From positions 14,972,834 through 15,036,833 of the forward strand of contig CM036199.1 of the NCBI GenBank assembly GCA_020631735.1: a stretch of 64,000 bases of DNA, written 5' to 3'. The notes under the pieces are model-generated. The model did no database searches. It saw only the letters and a list, made by a program, of their open reading frames with translations, and had not been told where the DNA came from. Positions 45,874 through 57,832 of this stretch are shown in pieces (the first letter of the stretch is position 1; each line of letters opens with the position of its first letter). The position numbers and the translations under genes are program-made. The stretch is from Saccharum officinarum (taxonomy: Eukaryota; Streptophyta; Magnoliopsida; Poales; Poaceae).

Positions 45874-47825
45874 ACTAAGCCCTAGCTAACAACTATCTCA
45901 CTAGTTATCTCAACTTAGCTAACAAATTGTAAAAAGGTAATTCTATCATCCTACCTACCTATATCCACGTATGCTACCAATAACAGATAGATTTTAATCT
46001 ATTTTATGATATTTTATGATATAATTATAGGTAGGATGTAAATATATTACAAAAATATTTTAAGATATTTTTATAATCTAAGGATAATTATATCCGGTGT
46101 CATGGATGCTAGAATTGTTGGAGTTAATATAATTATAGGTAGGATAATTATATTATATTATAAAAATATATATTATGATATATCTATCTAAAACACCAAT
46201 TTATTAGTGTCATAAATATTGATGTTTTATAAATTAAATTAAATTATATAAATATAAATTTAGATAAATTAAATTTAAAATAGTTTGACTTACGAATAGT
46301 CCAAGGTCCATCGGAACCACAACATATCAAAGTCTTAGGCCTACCTCAACCCAAAAGACTACCTTAATAGGTGATGACAACTCACATCTTATATGTTGTG
46401 CTCCCCATCATCATTTTTTCGATGTGGGACTAAATCTAACAATCTCCATCATCACACATTGAGTCCAACTCTTCACATCACAAAACCCGTGCAATCTCCA
46501 GAATACGTTTTTCGAGCCTCGAGTCCAACGCTCCATGTCACACACAACTCGTGTGATCTCTTAACGGGCTCTCTTGTTACTATGTGACCCTTTAGTTTTT
46601 TGATGTTTTTTTGACCATGGGCTCTGATATGCTCTGACAAAGGATACGTGGAGGGTGGAGCTGAAAATAGCAGCTTCACCCGGCTTCATCTCTCCCTGAT
46701 GGGTCCGGTGCGGGGTTCTGTAGGAGCATGTTTTAAAGAGCTCTATATGTGGAGCTATTTTACCAAACGGTTTACAACTCCATCTTGGAGTGAAGCCAAA
46801 AATAACGGTTTCACTGCTGATGTGGAGCGTGCCAAATGTGGCCGAGCTGTCTGTCACTCTTCCAAATAGACAACCGAATTCCGTTTTTTGTAATTGACTG
46901 GCAAGTGACAATGCAGGGAGTAGGGACAGGTGAACGTGGATGTAAGTATCTCACTGCTAAATGCATACCTGCGTCACGTTTACACCAGGCGGAATGGCTT
47001 TGGACGCATTGCAAATTTCGGGGACCAGCCGTGTGCTGACAGGTCTCTCTCGTGTGAGTTTCGCGTGAATTGTTGCAGCCCCTGCATGCTTTTGCTACTG
47101 CACAATAAAGAACTGCACCGATTCGGAAAAAAAAAGGAAGAAGAAGAAGAAGAACTGCACCGAACAGCTTGGTACTCCATGTCTCCATGCTGAAAATAAT
47201 CGAAACAGAGAACAGTCAAGACCATGCTAGTCTCATGATCGGTTCAGTAAATGAACTCAGATGAGAAGTTAGTAACGGAAGAAGAAGGGCTGAATTCGAA
47301 ACTTTTTTTTTGCATGATTTCACGGGCGTGGAATCCCGATACTCATAAATCTGAAGAAATTCCTTGGTTCAAACAGAACTCCATAGCTTGCGTGCACAGC
47401 CATGAAACGGGCGGATGCATGGCTGAGGAAAGCTCCTAGCTGTGCTGCGCTGCTGCCCGACATTAATGGGAGTAAGATCATGGAAACAATAAGAAAAAAT
47501 GTCACGGGCGTACAACGCATGCCAAATTGACAGCTAGAAACATTTCCAAAATTTTGAGATTCCAGTTAGGGCCTCCAGCAGTCCAGCTCCAGGTGCTCAT
47601 CAGCTCGTCGATCGCAGCTAGCAACAGCCACCCAGATTCATCATGGCCTACGAAATCTCTCGCCCTCCATAAATCACCCAAATCACAGGCATGCGCTGCA
47701 TTAGCATTAGCAATACCTTCCCCCGAAACACCAGGGCGACCATCGAATTAAACGCGAGAGCCATTCGAGGATAGAAGGAGGCAGCGGCAAGAAGGAACGC
47801 GAGGTCCAAGAAACTGCGGCTAGCG
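45874..47825. other. Intergenic DNA upstream of the DUF3537 gene
   Basis: 45950-46290 is very AT-rich, with repeated TATAATTATAGGTAGGAT words. 46640-46860 resembles a grass MITE (GGTGGAGCTGAAAATAGC... and TGAAGCCAAAAATAACGGTTTCAC). 47130-47155 has a GAAGAAGAAGAA run. The last ~200 bases before 47826 are the likely promoter and 5' UTR; no certain TATA box. Confidence 0.4.
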
Positions 47826-49324
47826 ATGGCGGACACGCCGTCTCCGTCGCCGACGGCGGCCGCCGCGGCGGAGCCGGGGTCCGCGTCGACGCCGCTGCTG
47901 CGGCGGCGGGGCTCGTACGCGCGGTCCATGTCGCACGCGCGCGACGAGCTCAGCAGCTTCCGCTCCGGCCTGCGGTGGATGTGCGTCGACCACTCGGACG
48001 CCTCCACCCCCGCGGTGTCCTGGCTCGTCTTCGCCGCGCTCGGCGTGGCCGTCCCGGCCGCCGCGCACGCGGCCACGCCGCGGCGCGCCTACGACACGCA
48101 GGTGCAGGTGTCGCTCACGCTCTCCGCCGCGCTCGCCTACGCCACGCTCTACTCCCTCGTCCGCCGCCGCGGCCTGCGCCGGCTGCTCTACCTCGACCGC
48201 CTCCGCCACGACTCGCAGGACGTCCGCGCCGGGTACATCGTCCAGCTCGCCGGGTCGTTCCGCCTCCTCGCCTGCTTCGTGCTCCCCTGCTTCGTCGCCG
48301 ACGCCGCGTACAAGGTCTTCTGGTACTGCGCCAACGCCCCCTTCCCGCTCTGGTGGTCGGCCGCGGCGTGCGCGCTGGAGATGGCGTCGTGGATGTACCG
48401 CACCGCCATGTTCTTCATGGCGTGCGTGCTGTTCCGCACCATCTGCTACCTGCAGATCCTTCGCATGACGGGGTTCGCGCGGGACTTCGGCCAGTGCGCC
48501 GACGTCGCCGCCGTGCTGAGGCAGCACCGGCGCATACGCGTCCAGCTGCAGCGGATCAGCCACCGCTACCGAAGGTTCATACTGTACTCCCTCATCCTCG
48601 TCACCGCCAGCCAGTTCACTGCGCTGCTCGCCGCCACCAGACCCCACGCGCAAGTCAACTTCGCCACCGCCGGCGAGCTCGCGGTGAGTACCATCGACGA
48701 TGCGCCCCTGCATGCTCTGCTCAGATGATCTTTCTTTTATCGTCACATGCTCATCCATGCGCCTGCTGCTGCTGCAGCTCTGCTCCGTGAGCCTCGTCAC
48801 GGGCCTCCTCGTCTGCCTCCACAGCGCGGCCAAGATCACGCACAAGACGCAGGCGATCACCAGCGTCGCCGCGGCGTGGCACGCCGACGCCACCATCAAC
48901 AGCCTGGACCGTGACCAGGAGAACCCCAGGACGCCCAGCAAGGCGTGCCTGCAGCAGCACGCGCCCACGAGCCCCTTCCCGATGGCGAACGCGTCGTCCG
49001 GCGAAGAGTCCGACGACGACGAGTGGCGGAGCGAGGACAGCGTGGACACCTCAAGGTTCACGTCTTTCCACGCCACCAACGTCTCCTTCCAGAAGAGGCA
49101 GGCGCTAGGTAAGCATGCGCACGTGCACGTGCTCTGGTTGTGTTTGTGTTCAGTGTTGGTGACACGCTGATCATGGCGTTTTCGCAGTGACGTACTTGGA
49201 GAACAACCGGGCGGGGATCACGGTGTTCGGTTTCGTCGTCGACCGGACATGGCTGCACGCGCTGTTTATGATCGAGTTCTCGCTGGTAATGTGGCTGCTA
49301 GGGAAGACGGTCGGCATATCTTGA
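47826..49324 (+). CDS. DUF3537 family multi-pass membrane protein
   Basis: Exons 47826-48683, 48778-49108 and 49188-49324, all with GT-AG borders and kept frame, give 441 residues, the usual family length. The N-terminal ~50 residues are soluble (Ser/Ala/Pro-rich, then HARDELSSFRSGLRWMCVDHS, a conserved entry block). Hydrophobic segments follow at roughly residues 60-83, 93-112, 143-168, 177-215, 254-277 and 287-305, plus one at the C-terminus (GFVVDRTWLHALFMIEFSLVMWLLG). A long acidic, Ser-rich loop lies in exon 2 (SSGEESDDDEWRSEDSVDTS). Function is unknown; the family is plant-specific and probably sits in the plasma membrane or endomembranes. The stop lies at the border of transposon-like DNA, so the 3' UTR is probably transposon-derived. 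Confidence 0.9.
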
Positions 49325-50285
49325 TTTTTGAGAAGGAGATGTATTTACCAGTGATTAAGATTGAAAACGAAACACAAATATCACAAACCACATCGTTTCC
49401 TACATTTGACCTGATCAATTTCGTATTTTCGGACAGATTCAAATTCAGTTCAAAATTCAAAACACTAAATTCGAAATCAGAACGGAAACAGTTTAGGCCT
49501 TGTCCGACCGATTTCTACATTATATTCGGAATGCAACCGTTTTCTAAATTCGGTTGGCCTGATAGGCCCAGCAGCTCTATGCGCGGCTGAGAGACTGCGC
49601 CTGGATGTTATATACAGGCCATTGGCTCCCTTGCTCCCAGGTATGTAAGCGAGGTGGTACTAAATGAATTGAGAAGGGAGTGCCTGGCTGCAGGCGCTTG
49701 CAGGTGCGTGCAAGAGGAGAGGTCGCTGCATGCTGGTGCCAGCCTGCCATGCTGAGCAGCCCATCGGGCAAGTGATCTGTTGGGCCAAGGGTGATTTGAG
49801 GGAGTGGAGGGAGGAGAAAGTAGCCCAAAATAGATTTTGTATTTTTGTGACAACTTTTGTGATTACCAGAAAATCAAGGAAGATGATTTGAAGTGATTTG
49901 ATTTAAATTCTAGGAAGAGGTTTGGCTTGGGGATTCCAGGTAAATATTTTTGGTGCCACAAATAAATTCGATAAAGCATATCAACACATGAAATTGCATA
50001 TGGTGAATTTTAGTGCAAGGTTTAAAATAGTTTTGCAGAAAGGAAGTTTTAAATTGTTGTTAAATTTTAAAATTTTTAATTTTTTAGTGAATTTTAGCGT
50101 GAGAAAAAACATAGGGTTTACAACTTGATCCTACAGGTCAGGATTCCGTATTGATTTTTCATATACCGACCGTGTTCGATATAATTCCGGCCGATTTGGT
50201 TCGTTTTTGAAATTCCGTAAGTTCGCGTTCGTTTTCGTGTCCAACTTTACCGCTTTCGTTTTCGTATCCAAATGTAAATATGATA
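49325..50285. mobile_element. Ac/Ds-like non-autonomous hAT DNA
   Basis: Both sides carry the Ac-type subterminal style, with repeated TTTCGTTTTCG / CGAAAACGAAA words: GAAAACGAAACAC near 49365, and GTTCGCGTTCGTTTTCGTGTCC and CGCTTTCGTTTTCGTATCC near 50221-50270, with ATACCGACCGTGTTCG near 50163. Exact ends and target duplication could not be fixed. No ORF is meaningful. Confidence 0.5.
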
Positions 50286-50374
50286 CAACCAAGAATTTAC
50301 TGTATCAATCTGCCCTTTACTGTAAAGTCGAATTTATCACTATCCCTTTTACTGTAAAGTTCCAAGTAGATTGA

Positions 50375-50696
50375 GGATGTTTGGATGCAGGGTGTCATAA
50401 CGGATGTTATATGGGGTGTCGCATGGGGTGTTCGGATACTAATAAAAAAACAAATTATAGATTCCGTCAGTAAACCACGAGACGAATTTATTAAGCCTAA
50501 TTAATCCGTCATTAGCACATGTGTACCGTAGCACCATAGTATCAAATCATGGACTAATTAGGCTTAAAAAATTCGTCTCGAAAATTAATCGCAATCTGTG
50601 CAATTAGTTTTTTAGTCTATATTTAATACTCCATACATGTGTCAAACATCTGATGTGATAGGGACTAAACTTTAGTAGTGGGAACCAAACACCCCC
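50375..50696. mobile_element. Foldback MITE
   Basis: Outer inverted ends ATGTTTGGATGCAGGGTG and GAACCAAACACCCCC, with inner arms ACGAATTTATTAAGCCTAAT and its partner ATTAGGCTTAAAAAATTCGT. This GTTTGG...CTAATTAG fold is a common grass MITE; the superfamily is not assigned. Confidence 0.7.
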
Positions 50697-51320
50697 ATGT
50701 CATTCCGAATGTACAAAATTGAGCTCATATAGTAATTTTTGTTTGGTCCCCAAGAATATCGACTCGAGCAGATACTTTTTACAAGCCTGACAAAACCTTG
50801 GCTTCTGACAATCTGCTTCGTGGTAGCAAACACAGTAACAGAGCGCAGAGAACACAAACAGTTCAAAAACGACGTAAAATGTCCACTGGGACAATTGGAA
50901 AAATATATATATAGTGACCGTTTAAAGATAACTGAGACTCATATTCACAGAGTGGTTTTGTTCTCTTCTCTAGCAAAATGACGCCGACTTGACCAGACTT
51001 CTTCCATAAACATAACCTAACCGGATGATCCATCACACACCCTGTGCTCCCTTCATCCTAATATGCACAAGGGCACATCAAAGAAAGGAACATGGTCCAA
51101 AAAACCAACAAAAAAACTCAACCTATGTTTGCCAGATCTGCAGAAGAACAAACTAGAACAAATCCATATCATAAGCATCAGCTTCATAATAGTTTTACTG
51201 TTATCTGTCTCCTCACATTAAGATAGTGAATAAAACATAGAATTGATCCAATTTCCCAACTGTCATGTCCTGATATTAACTGTTGCATGGCCGACTCAAA
51301 GATCTGAGGACAAAACCACG
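50697..51320. other. Downstream region of the DUF1644 gene
   Basis: Probable 3' UTR and intergenic DNA of the minus-strand gene that ends at 51321. No coding pattern seen. Confidence 0.4.
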
Positions 51321-52205
51321 TCACAGTGGCCTCTGAAAGCCAGTTGAGACAGTACGGCGAATGCTAGAATCCCCAACGTATGTGAGACTGCGACTTGGTA
51401 TTTCCCAATTTCTCCTATAAGCTCTGTCTCTGTGGATAGGATCTCTATCATAAGATCCTTCGTCATCACTATCTGAGGATGTGGAGGAGTCACCAAAATC
51501 ATCTAGAGAGTCGTCGCTGTAAGGATTGCTGATGTCGCTATCTGGATCAATGATGTAGTCCCCCATGATAACAGATCCTGGATTCAAAGCACTGACAATG
51601 CTAATTGCATCTTGCCTCTCCTTTTCATTTTCAAACTCCTCCCATTCAGCCAAGCGTGCAGGGTCAACTTCACGAGGCTTTGATGAACGATGCTTGGACT
51701 TCACATGTTTTTTGAGTCTCTTATACGTCTCAACAAATGAGCAATCCTCATGCATACAAGCTCTCCTTTTGCGGTTCAGAAATCGCCGCGCAGGTTTGAC
51801 CACTGTCCACCCTTTTACTTCCCCACGACAGATAGGGCAAGCAAGCAACATTGTCTTTGGCTTCTAGATAGTTGGTTCCACTGCGGTTGAGACTTCGCAT
51901 GCTGATTTCTCCCTCAAATAAGCATTTTTAAACAGCTCAAGACAATTGGAATGTTTATAATTGGTACCACACATGTATGGTCGACAACCCTTGTTATGAG
52001 ATGAATAAAGGAGCAGGACAGCATCATGAGGACGTTCCAAGCATATTGAGCATGTGGCATTTTTCCAGTCCTTTTCCTCTGACGTTGATCGTAATTCGTT
52101 TTTCCTGCCTGACCTTTTTGTTTTCTTGTAGTTCTTAGGTACAGCATGCGAAGCAGACCTAACATCATGAGTTGCCAACTTACGCTTTCTTGGACTCCTT
52201 GCCAT
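51321..52205 (-). pseudogene. DUF1644 zinc-binding protein with an in-frame amber
   Basis: One frame from ATG 52205 to the stop at 51321, interrupted by a single TAG at 51864-51866. The N-terminal half has a basic head (MARSPRKRKLATHD) and the Cys-rich block ATCSICLERPHDAVLLLYSSHNKGCRPYMCG, then YKHSNCLELFKNAY. After the amber it resumes in the same frame with MLLACPICRGEVKGWTVVKPARRFL, RRACMHEDCSFVETYKRLKKHVKSKH, DPARLAEWEEFE and a Ser/Asp-rich tail. Both halves are needed for the DUF1644 fold (RING- and C2H2-like cysteines, linked to stress responses in rice). The amber replaces what I expect to be a Gln. Without readthrough only a 113-residue product is made. It may be a natural null allele, or translation could restart at ATG 51851. 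Confidence 0.85.
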
Positions 52206-54640
52206 GTCTCCAGAACAGTGGGAAAAAGACCTAGAAGAATGGTATAAGAATTATATTACATTCAGCTAAGATCTTAAGGACAGAAATCTCATTGCATTCT
52301 CACAAAACATGTGGGATTAATCCATACTTCTATGCAAATCACATCATAATACAAATGGAGCAATACTCTTTTGGATGTTTTATGATGTAATGGGGCAATA
52401 CTCTTTTGGATGTTTTATGATGTATCGTAGTCTTGTGGCTGTGTAACAAACATGAATCCAAACAAAATGGTTTTGCAAGCTTGCATGTTTGTATGTGACC
52501 AAGGTCAAGGCTGACGAATTATTTTGCAAAGGTTTTGTTTCTCCACCATTGATTAGCTTAAGGATACCTTTGAGGCTTTGGAAGTTGAAATCATGTGATG
52601 CCGAAGATGATTCGGATTGTTTACCCTAGGATATTTCCAAGCATAAGTTAATATTTACATAGCATGAAAAAGATCAAGTGAAAACTTCAAGTGGTTTGAT
52701 TTTATCTGTCGTAAGTTCTCCAACTCCATTTATTGAGTATTGCCATATTCAAACTTGTAAAATACTAACAATTCATAATTTTGCACAGATGTCACATAAG
52801 ACTTTGTTTGCCATTGAGATGGACTTTCAAATCCACTTCTTCCCTTAGTATTGAATGCACCCATTAGTTAAAGCAATTCTTTAGATGCTTACCCGAAAAT
52901 CTGCTGAAATTAGTGAATGCTCTTAGTATAGTACAGCAACTGCACATGCCCTTAACAAGGACAGAAAGGAACCTGTGAAGTATGGGGGCTAAGCATCAGA
53001 ATCCTAAATTTATATGAGCAGAAATTAAAAGCATGTGTATCACAACAATTATGGGATCGCCGCAGTTTCAGTACAAGTTACATATAACTATATAAGCATC
53101 AAAAGCATAATACATTTAGTGGGCAAATACTAACAAACTGAATAGTTCAGTAAAGTAAACAATATCAGACAGCCAAGCATGCTATATATGATTCAGCAAA
53201 AGTCAGCAAGAGCAGCTCTGGCAACTAATAACATTTTAGCATACATAAAAACTGCATTAGACACTGAAAAATTCTCTAATTTCCAATTCAATATCACACA
53301 AAGTTAAAATATCTCACTTATAAATGCAACTCAGGATTGATTAACAAAATTTAACTCATCAACTCTAAATATGTGAGGCATAACCGCATAAGGAGGGTAT
53401 TCTTTACAATGAGAACAACACTGAGGTCAATTTTGTGTGCATACATAAACACAAAAAACAACATGCAAGCAGCAAGCTAGTGGAAGTGTCACTTATGAAA
53501 ATTTTGCTAGGCTTCTTGACATGTATGATTTTAGTCGCATCCAACAAGGTAGAGTGTGAATTAAACAATGTCAGAAGTATTTTCTATGTAATTCTATAGA
53601 GGAAGCTAAGAACACTAGCCAATGTAAATGTGAAGAACATGACTTAGTCCAAATGCTGATATCATAAAATTTGGACTTCCGTTTAAGGGGAGTTTGCATC
53701 TAAATCTAATAGACCCCTACCAACCAAGCATTTTGCTAAGATCTACATAATTCAGAGACAATTATTTGTGTCTATAAGAAAATACAGAAACTTTGTGATG
53801 GACGTGTGACCATGGGCACCGCATATATGCAGATAGTGTACACAATGATATGGTAACACAACCACAGCAAGGCGACATTTCTTCCATCACATTTAAATAT
53901 ACTGCAGTTTAAAAAAATACTCCCTCTGTTCCAAATTATAAGTCACTTTGATTTTTTGGTACATCCATTTTGCTACGTATATAGATACATATATCTAGAT
54001 ACATAGTAAAATCGATGTATCAGAAAAGTCAAAGTGCCATGTAATTTGGAACAGAGGGAGTAGCAAGCATCCAGCAGATCATGTATTTGGGTGCAGACTT
54101 TAGTCTTAGCACAAGGAATGGGGAGCACTGATTAGGTTAAACCCCAGGCTTGGAAGACCAACTGGACCAACACCTCAGGTCCAGTCGTATATATACCTCA
54201 ACTGAGATCAAACTTTTTTGAAAACTTAACGGAGATCAAACTTGCTCCCCTAAACAAGGCACTAACTGAACCACATCAAAATGACTAACAAATAGATGGA
54301 TTCTGGGGTGGATAAAGTATAGCACATGGGTGTACATATCTACACCCGATAATTTTTTGCGCAAAAGGAAAATCGAAGTTACTGGGTATTGTGCACATGA
54401 ATGTAATGTAATAATTGGGACAACCAGATACAGATAGCTTACATTAGGGTTTGGGGTGCTGGGTTTTGCACAGCGGGAAGGGAAGGGAATGGCGTACCAG
54501 GTGCATATTCGTCGCCAGCGAAGGGCCCGGCGAAGAGGGCGGCACCGCTCGGCCGGCTGTCGCCGCCAGGAGAAAAGCCACGAGAGAGGGAGAGAGCAGA
54601 CATGTATATAATTAGGTAACCGGCGGTGGCCGGTGGAGGC
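52206..54640 (-). other. Long 5' region of the DUF1644 gene
   Basis: Mostly AT-rich, probably a 5' UTR intron. Near 54500-54620 a GC-rich stretch with purine runs (AGAGAGGGAGAGAGC) looks like the promoter-proximal first exon read on the minus strand. A 30-base unit (CAATACTCTTTTGGATGTTT...) is repeated at 52360-52389 and 52395-52424. Exon borders are not certain. Confidence 0.4.
53920..54060. mobile_element. Stowaway MITE (141 bp)
   Basis: Ends CTCCCTCTGTTCCAAATTA and TAATTTGGAACAGAGGGAG are perfect inverted repeats, flanked by TA at 53918-53919 and 54061-54062. It lies in the presumed DUF1644 5' intron. Confidence 0.93.
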
Positions 54641-55886
54641 GAATGGGAGGAGGATGTTCCCGGTGGGAGAGATCTAGCCTATATAGGCCCAGCAGAGAAG
54701 CAACGGGCCTACGGATGAAAACAGCCCAGCTCGTGGGAAGGAATAAGCCCGCTTTCTTTTTTCTTCTATTCTTGTTTTCTTATTTTATTTATTTATTTTT
54801 ATGTATATGGAAAATCTGTCTCTCTACTTTTAGGGTGCAGCTACTCTCATGTGCGTATCTCAAGATTAAGGTGGATATGATAAGATAAAGTATATGTATA
54901 CAGTAATGTTATGGTACGAGCGTCAGTTCATCCGTACGCCGTGCTTTTTAGATCTGCGCACTACTAGGCCAGCAGACATGTTTCTCTTCAACTTCATTCC
55001 TTCACGATTTCTCAAAAAAAAAGACAGCGATATATCCAACTCACACGGCCACCGCGGATTTCCCACTGCTCGTCTTCTCCAGCGCGACAAGCTCCGCTTC
55101 CTCCGCTCCGAGCCCTCCCCCGCCTTCGTGACGCCAGGCTCCACCACTAGAGTCACGTCTGCCGCCCACTGCTACCCTCATCGTCGGCGCCCTCCTCGAC
55201 ACCTCCTCCTATAGTTGGAGACGGTGAGGGCGTCGTGGCCGTGCCATACTTCGCGCCAGCCTCAAGGCTCCTCGCGCACCGGTGCCCCTAACGGAAGAAA
55301 CTCACGATAGCCAAGTCTGTGGTGCTCTCCGCCCCGCCACCTCTCAGCCTCGATCTGCCCATCGAGGTGGTTATCGAATTCCTCAATGTGCCTAACATGG
55401 TGGTTGATGCCCACTAGAGTATCATGCATGACATGTTAAAAGTGTTTTGATGTTCCAGAGATATGTTGCAAGTGTTTCATTTGGATGTTGCAAAAGTAAA
55501 TCGTGATGTTGTATATGTTGCAATAGCTATACACGTATGTTGCAAATGTTTGTTCCAAATGTTTCATCTATTTTTTAGACATAAGTTGCAAGTGTATTTA
55601 TCTGGATGTTGCATATGTTTCACACATATGTTGCAAGTTTTTCATATGGATGTTGCATATGCTTGCAATGGCTTTCAAGTGTTTTTAACTGTTTTGCAAG
55701 TGTTTTAGATGTATGTTGCAGGTGTTTCATCTGTTTCGGATGTATGTTGCAAGTGTTTCATTTGGATATTGCAAAAATAGATCGGATGTTGCTCATGTTG
55801 CAGTGCGTGTGAGAAGTGGAGGAGGTGCGAGCAGTCTGCGTGCGGGCTAGCAGCGCGGGCAATGTCCGAAGTCTGGATGGCGTGGG
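54641..55886. repeat. Intergenic DNA with inverted GCAACAT/GAAACA repeat family member
   Basis: 55410-55830 has TGTTGCAAGTGTTTCAT-type words every 25-45 bases, the reverse complement of the organisation at 37310-37680, followed by the GC-rich border CGGGCTAGCAGCGCGGGCAATGTCCGAAG. The GC-rich stretch 55040-55400 has partial open frames (ADTVVL-like fragments, LSLDLPIEVVIEFLNVP) that may be a captured gene piece; I cannot name it. Confidence 0.45.
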
Positions 55887-57732
55887 TGAAAGGTCCAAAT
55901 AGGCTAGAGGGGGGTGAATAGCCTAATTAAAACTTCTACAAGAATTACTTAACCATAAGTTAGTACGAAAGGTGGCGAAACAAAAGCACTAGCTCTAACT
56001 AGTTAAGCAAGCCACCTACACAAGTCTAGTACAAGGCTATTCACTAAAACACAACAACAACTACAAGCTAGAAACAAGAAGTAATACGAGAGAAGAGCTT
56101 CGAGTGATTATACCGCCGTGTAGAGATGAGAAGTACCAATCAATCAATCACACAAGAGAAATCCTCAGGAAGAGAATGACACAAGAATTTATCCCGAGGT
56201 TCACTTGCTTCCCGGCAAGCTACTCCTTGTTGTGGCGATACACCCACTTGTCGGTTCACGAGCTAATCGACTATCAAGAGTCAAGCCCTCGGTGGGCGCC
56301 ACACAACCGCACACAAGATGGGGATCCTCCAAGCCATGAGCTCCACTAGAGTAACCAATTCACGAACTCCCGCGGGGAAGGATCAAGAACCTCTTACAAC
56401 ACTTGGTGAGGGCTCCAACAATCTCCAATTGCGAGCTCAATCACCTCCGCTGCTCCAAGCCGTCTACCGTGTCAGGAAACACGGAAGAGTAACAAGAAAT
56501 CCGCAGCAACTCGAAGATCAAGTGCCTCTAGAATGTAACTCTCAAGTAATGCACTTGAATCTCACTCAATCTCACTCAAGATGTGCAACTAAGCAAAGAG
56601 ATGAGTGAAGGGGTTGTTCTCTAGCTCAAAGGATGTCTCTAGGTCTTAAAAAATGCAAGAGTTACCCTCAAACCCCGGCCAACTTCTATTTATAGCGAAG
56701 GGGTACGCAGCTAGCCGTTAGGAACTTAAACAACCGAGGTCGCGCTGACCGGACGCGCTGGTCAAACTGACCGGACGCGCCGGTCACGCAACGGCTAAGT
56801 TGTGAAGCACCGACCGGACGCGCTAGTTGCGCAGACCGGACGCGCTGGTCCCACAACTGACCGGACGCGCTGGTCAAGCCTGAGTAGCGCATAACGAAAC
56901 AACGACCGGACGCGCTGTAGAACTGACCGGACGCCACAGTGCCAGTATCCGATTGGAGTCCAGTAAGCTCCCTGAACGACCGGACGCGTCCGGTCAACAG
57001 TGACTGGACGCGCTGCATGTCCGATCATCAAACTGAAACACGCGCAGACACTGAACGCTGATCGAACGCGTCTGGTCATACAGAGACCACGTCCGGTCCA
57101 GCGTCCGGTCACCTCTATGACCTCCGTTCGCCTCTGTTTCTTTTCTGACTTTCGGCGCAGTAGAAAATAGGCATTTCACTTCCCCCAAAAACGCCGAATC
57201 CCACCTCGCAAGCTCGGCGGGAGGGAGAGAGGAACCCAAACCCCTCTCTACCGCTTAAACTCCACCGCCTTCTCAAACTGTGCTAACACCACCAAGTGTA
57301 CATCACCATGTGCATGTGTGTTAGCATTTCGCAATCATTTTCCAAGGCGTTATGTTAGCTCTCAACTAGATCCTAATGTATATGCTCAAGATATTGATCT
57401 AGTGGCACTTGATTTCTGAGCTAACCATGATTGCCCCTCTTGATAGTCGGCTATGTATCCTAAACCGTCAATCACTTCTCTACTTATCTTAGACCGGCAA
57501 AAGGAAAACCCTATGGTTATACCTTTGCCTTGTGCTCTTAGATCCTTCTCTTCCACTTGATCATCATGTCTATCATATTATGTGCATCTCCACCATGATC
57601 ATCATTTCATATCCATGCACCATCTCTTTGTGATCTTATGGCCACCACTCCTTGCCATATACACCTTCATCACATGTGTTGCTTATGCCTAACTCAAAAC
57701 ACTTACACATAGCATTAGCAACTTGGTGTCAT
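55887..57732 (-). mobile_element. Copia LTR on the minus strand (nearly complete)
   Basis: The + strand start TGAAAGGTCC is the reverse complement of the LTR end GGACCTTTCA found in the solo LTR at 30759-30768. The sequence stays related to that LTR through GTTAGC...CACATGGTGATG-type blocks near 57285-57320 up to the gap. It has strong CCGGACGC motifs at 56748-57108. There is no PBS to the left of 55887, so this is not a 5' LTR with its internal region on the left. It is a solo LTR or a 3' LTR cut by the gap and the gypsy insertion. Confidence 0.75.
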
Positions 57733-57832
57733 NNNNNNNNNNNNNNNNNNNNNNNNNNNNNNNNNNNNNNNNNNNNNNNNNNNNNNNNNNNNNNNNNNNN
57801 NNNNNNNNNNNNNNNNNNNNNNNNNNNNNNNN
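57733..57832. other. Assembly gap (100 N)
   Basis: A placeholder gap between a minus-strand copia LTR and gypsy RNase H. At least the 5' LTR, gag, protease and RT of gypsy copy 2 must be missing if the element is complete. Confidence 0.95.

Noticed and set aside
47820..49079. 419-codon minus-strand frame over the DUF3537 gene
   Set aside because: It crosses the introns of the plus-strand gene and has shadow composition.
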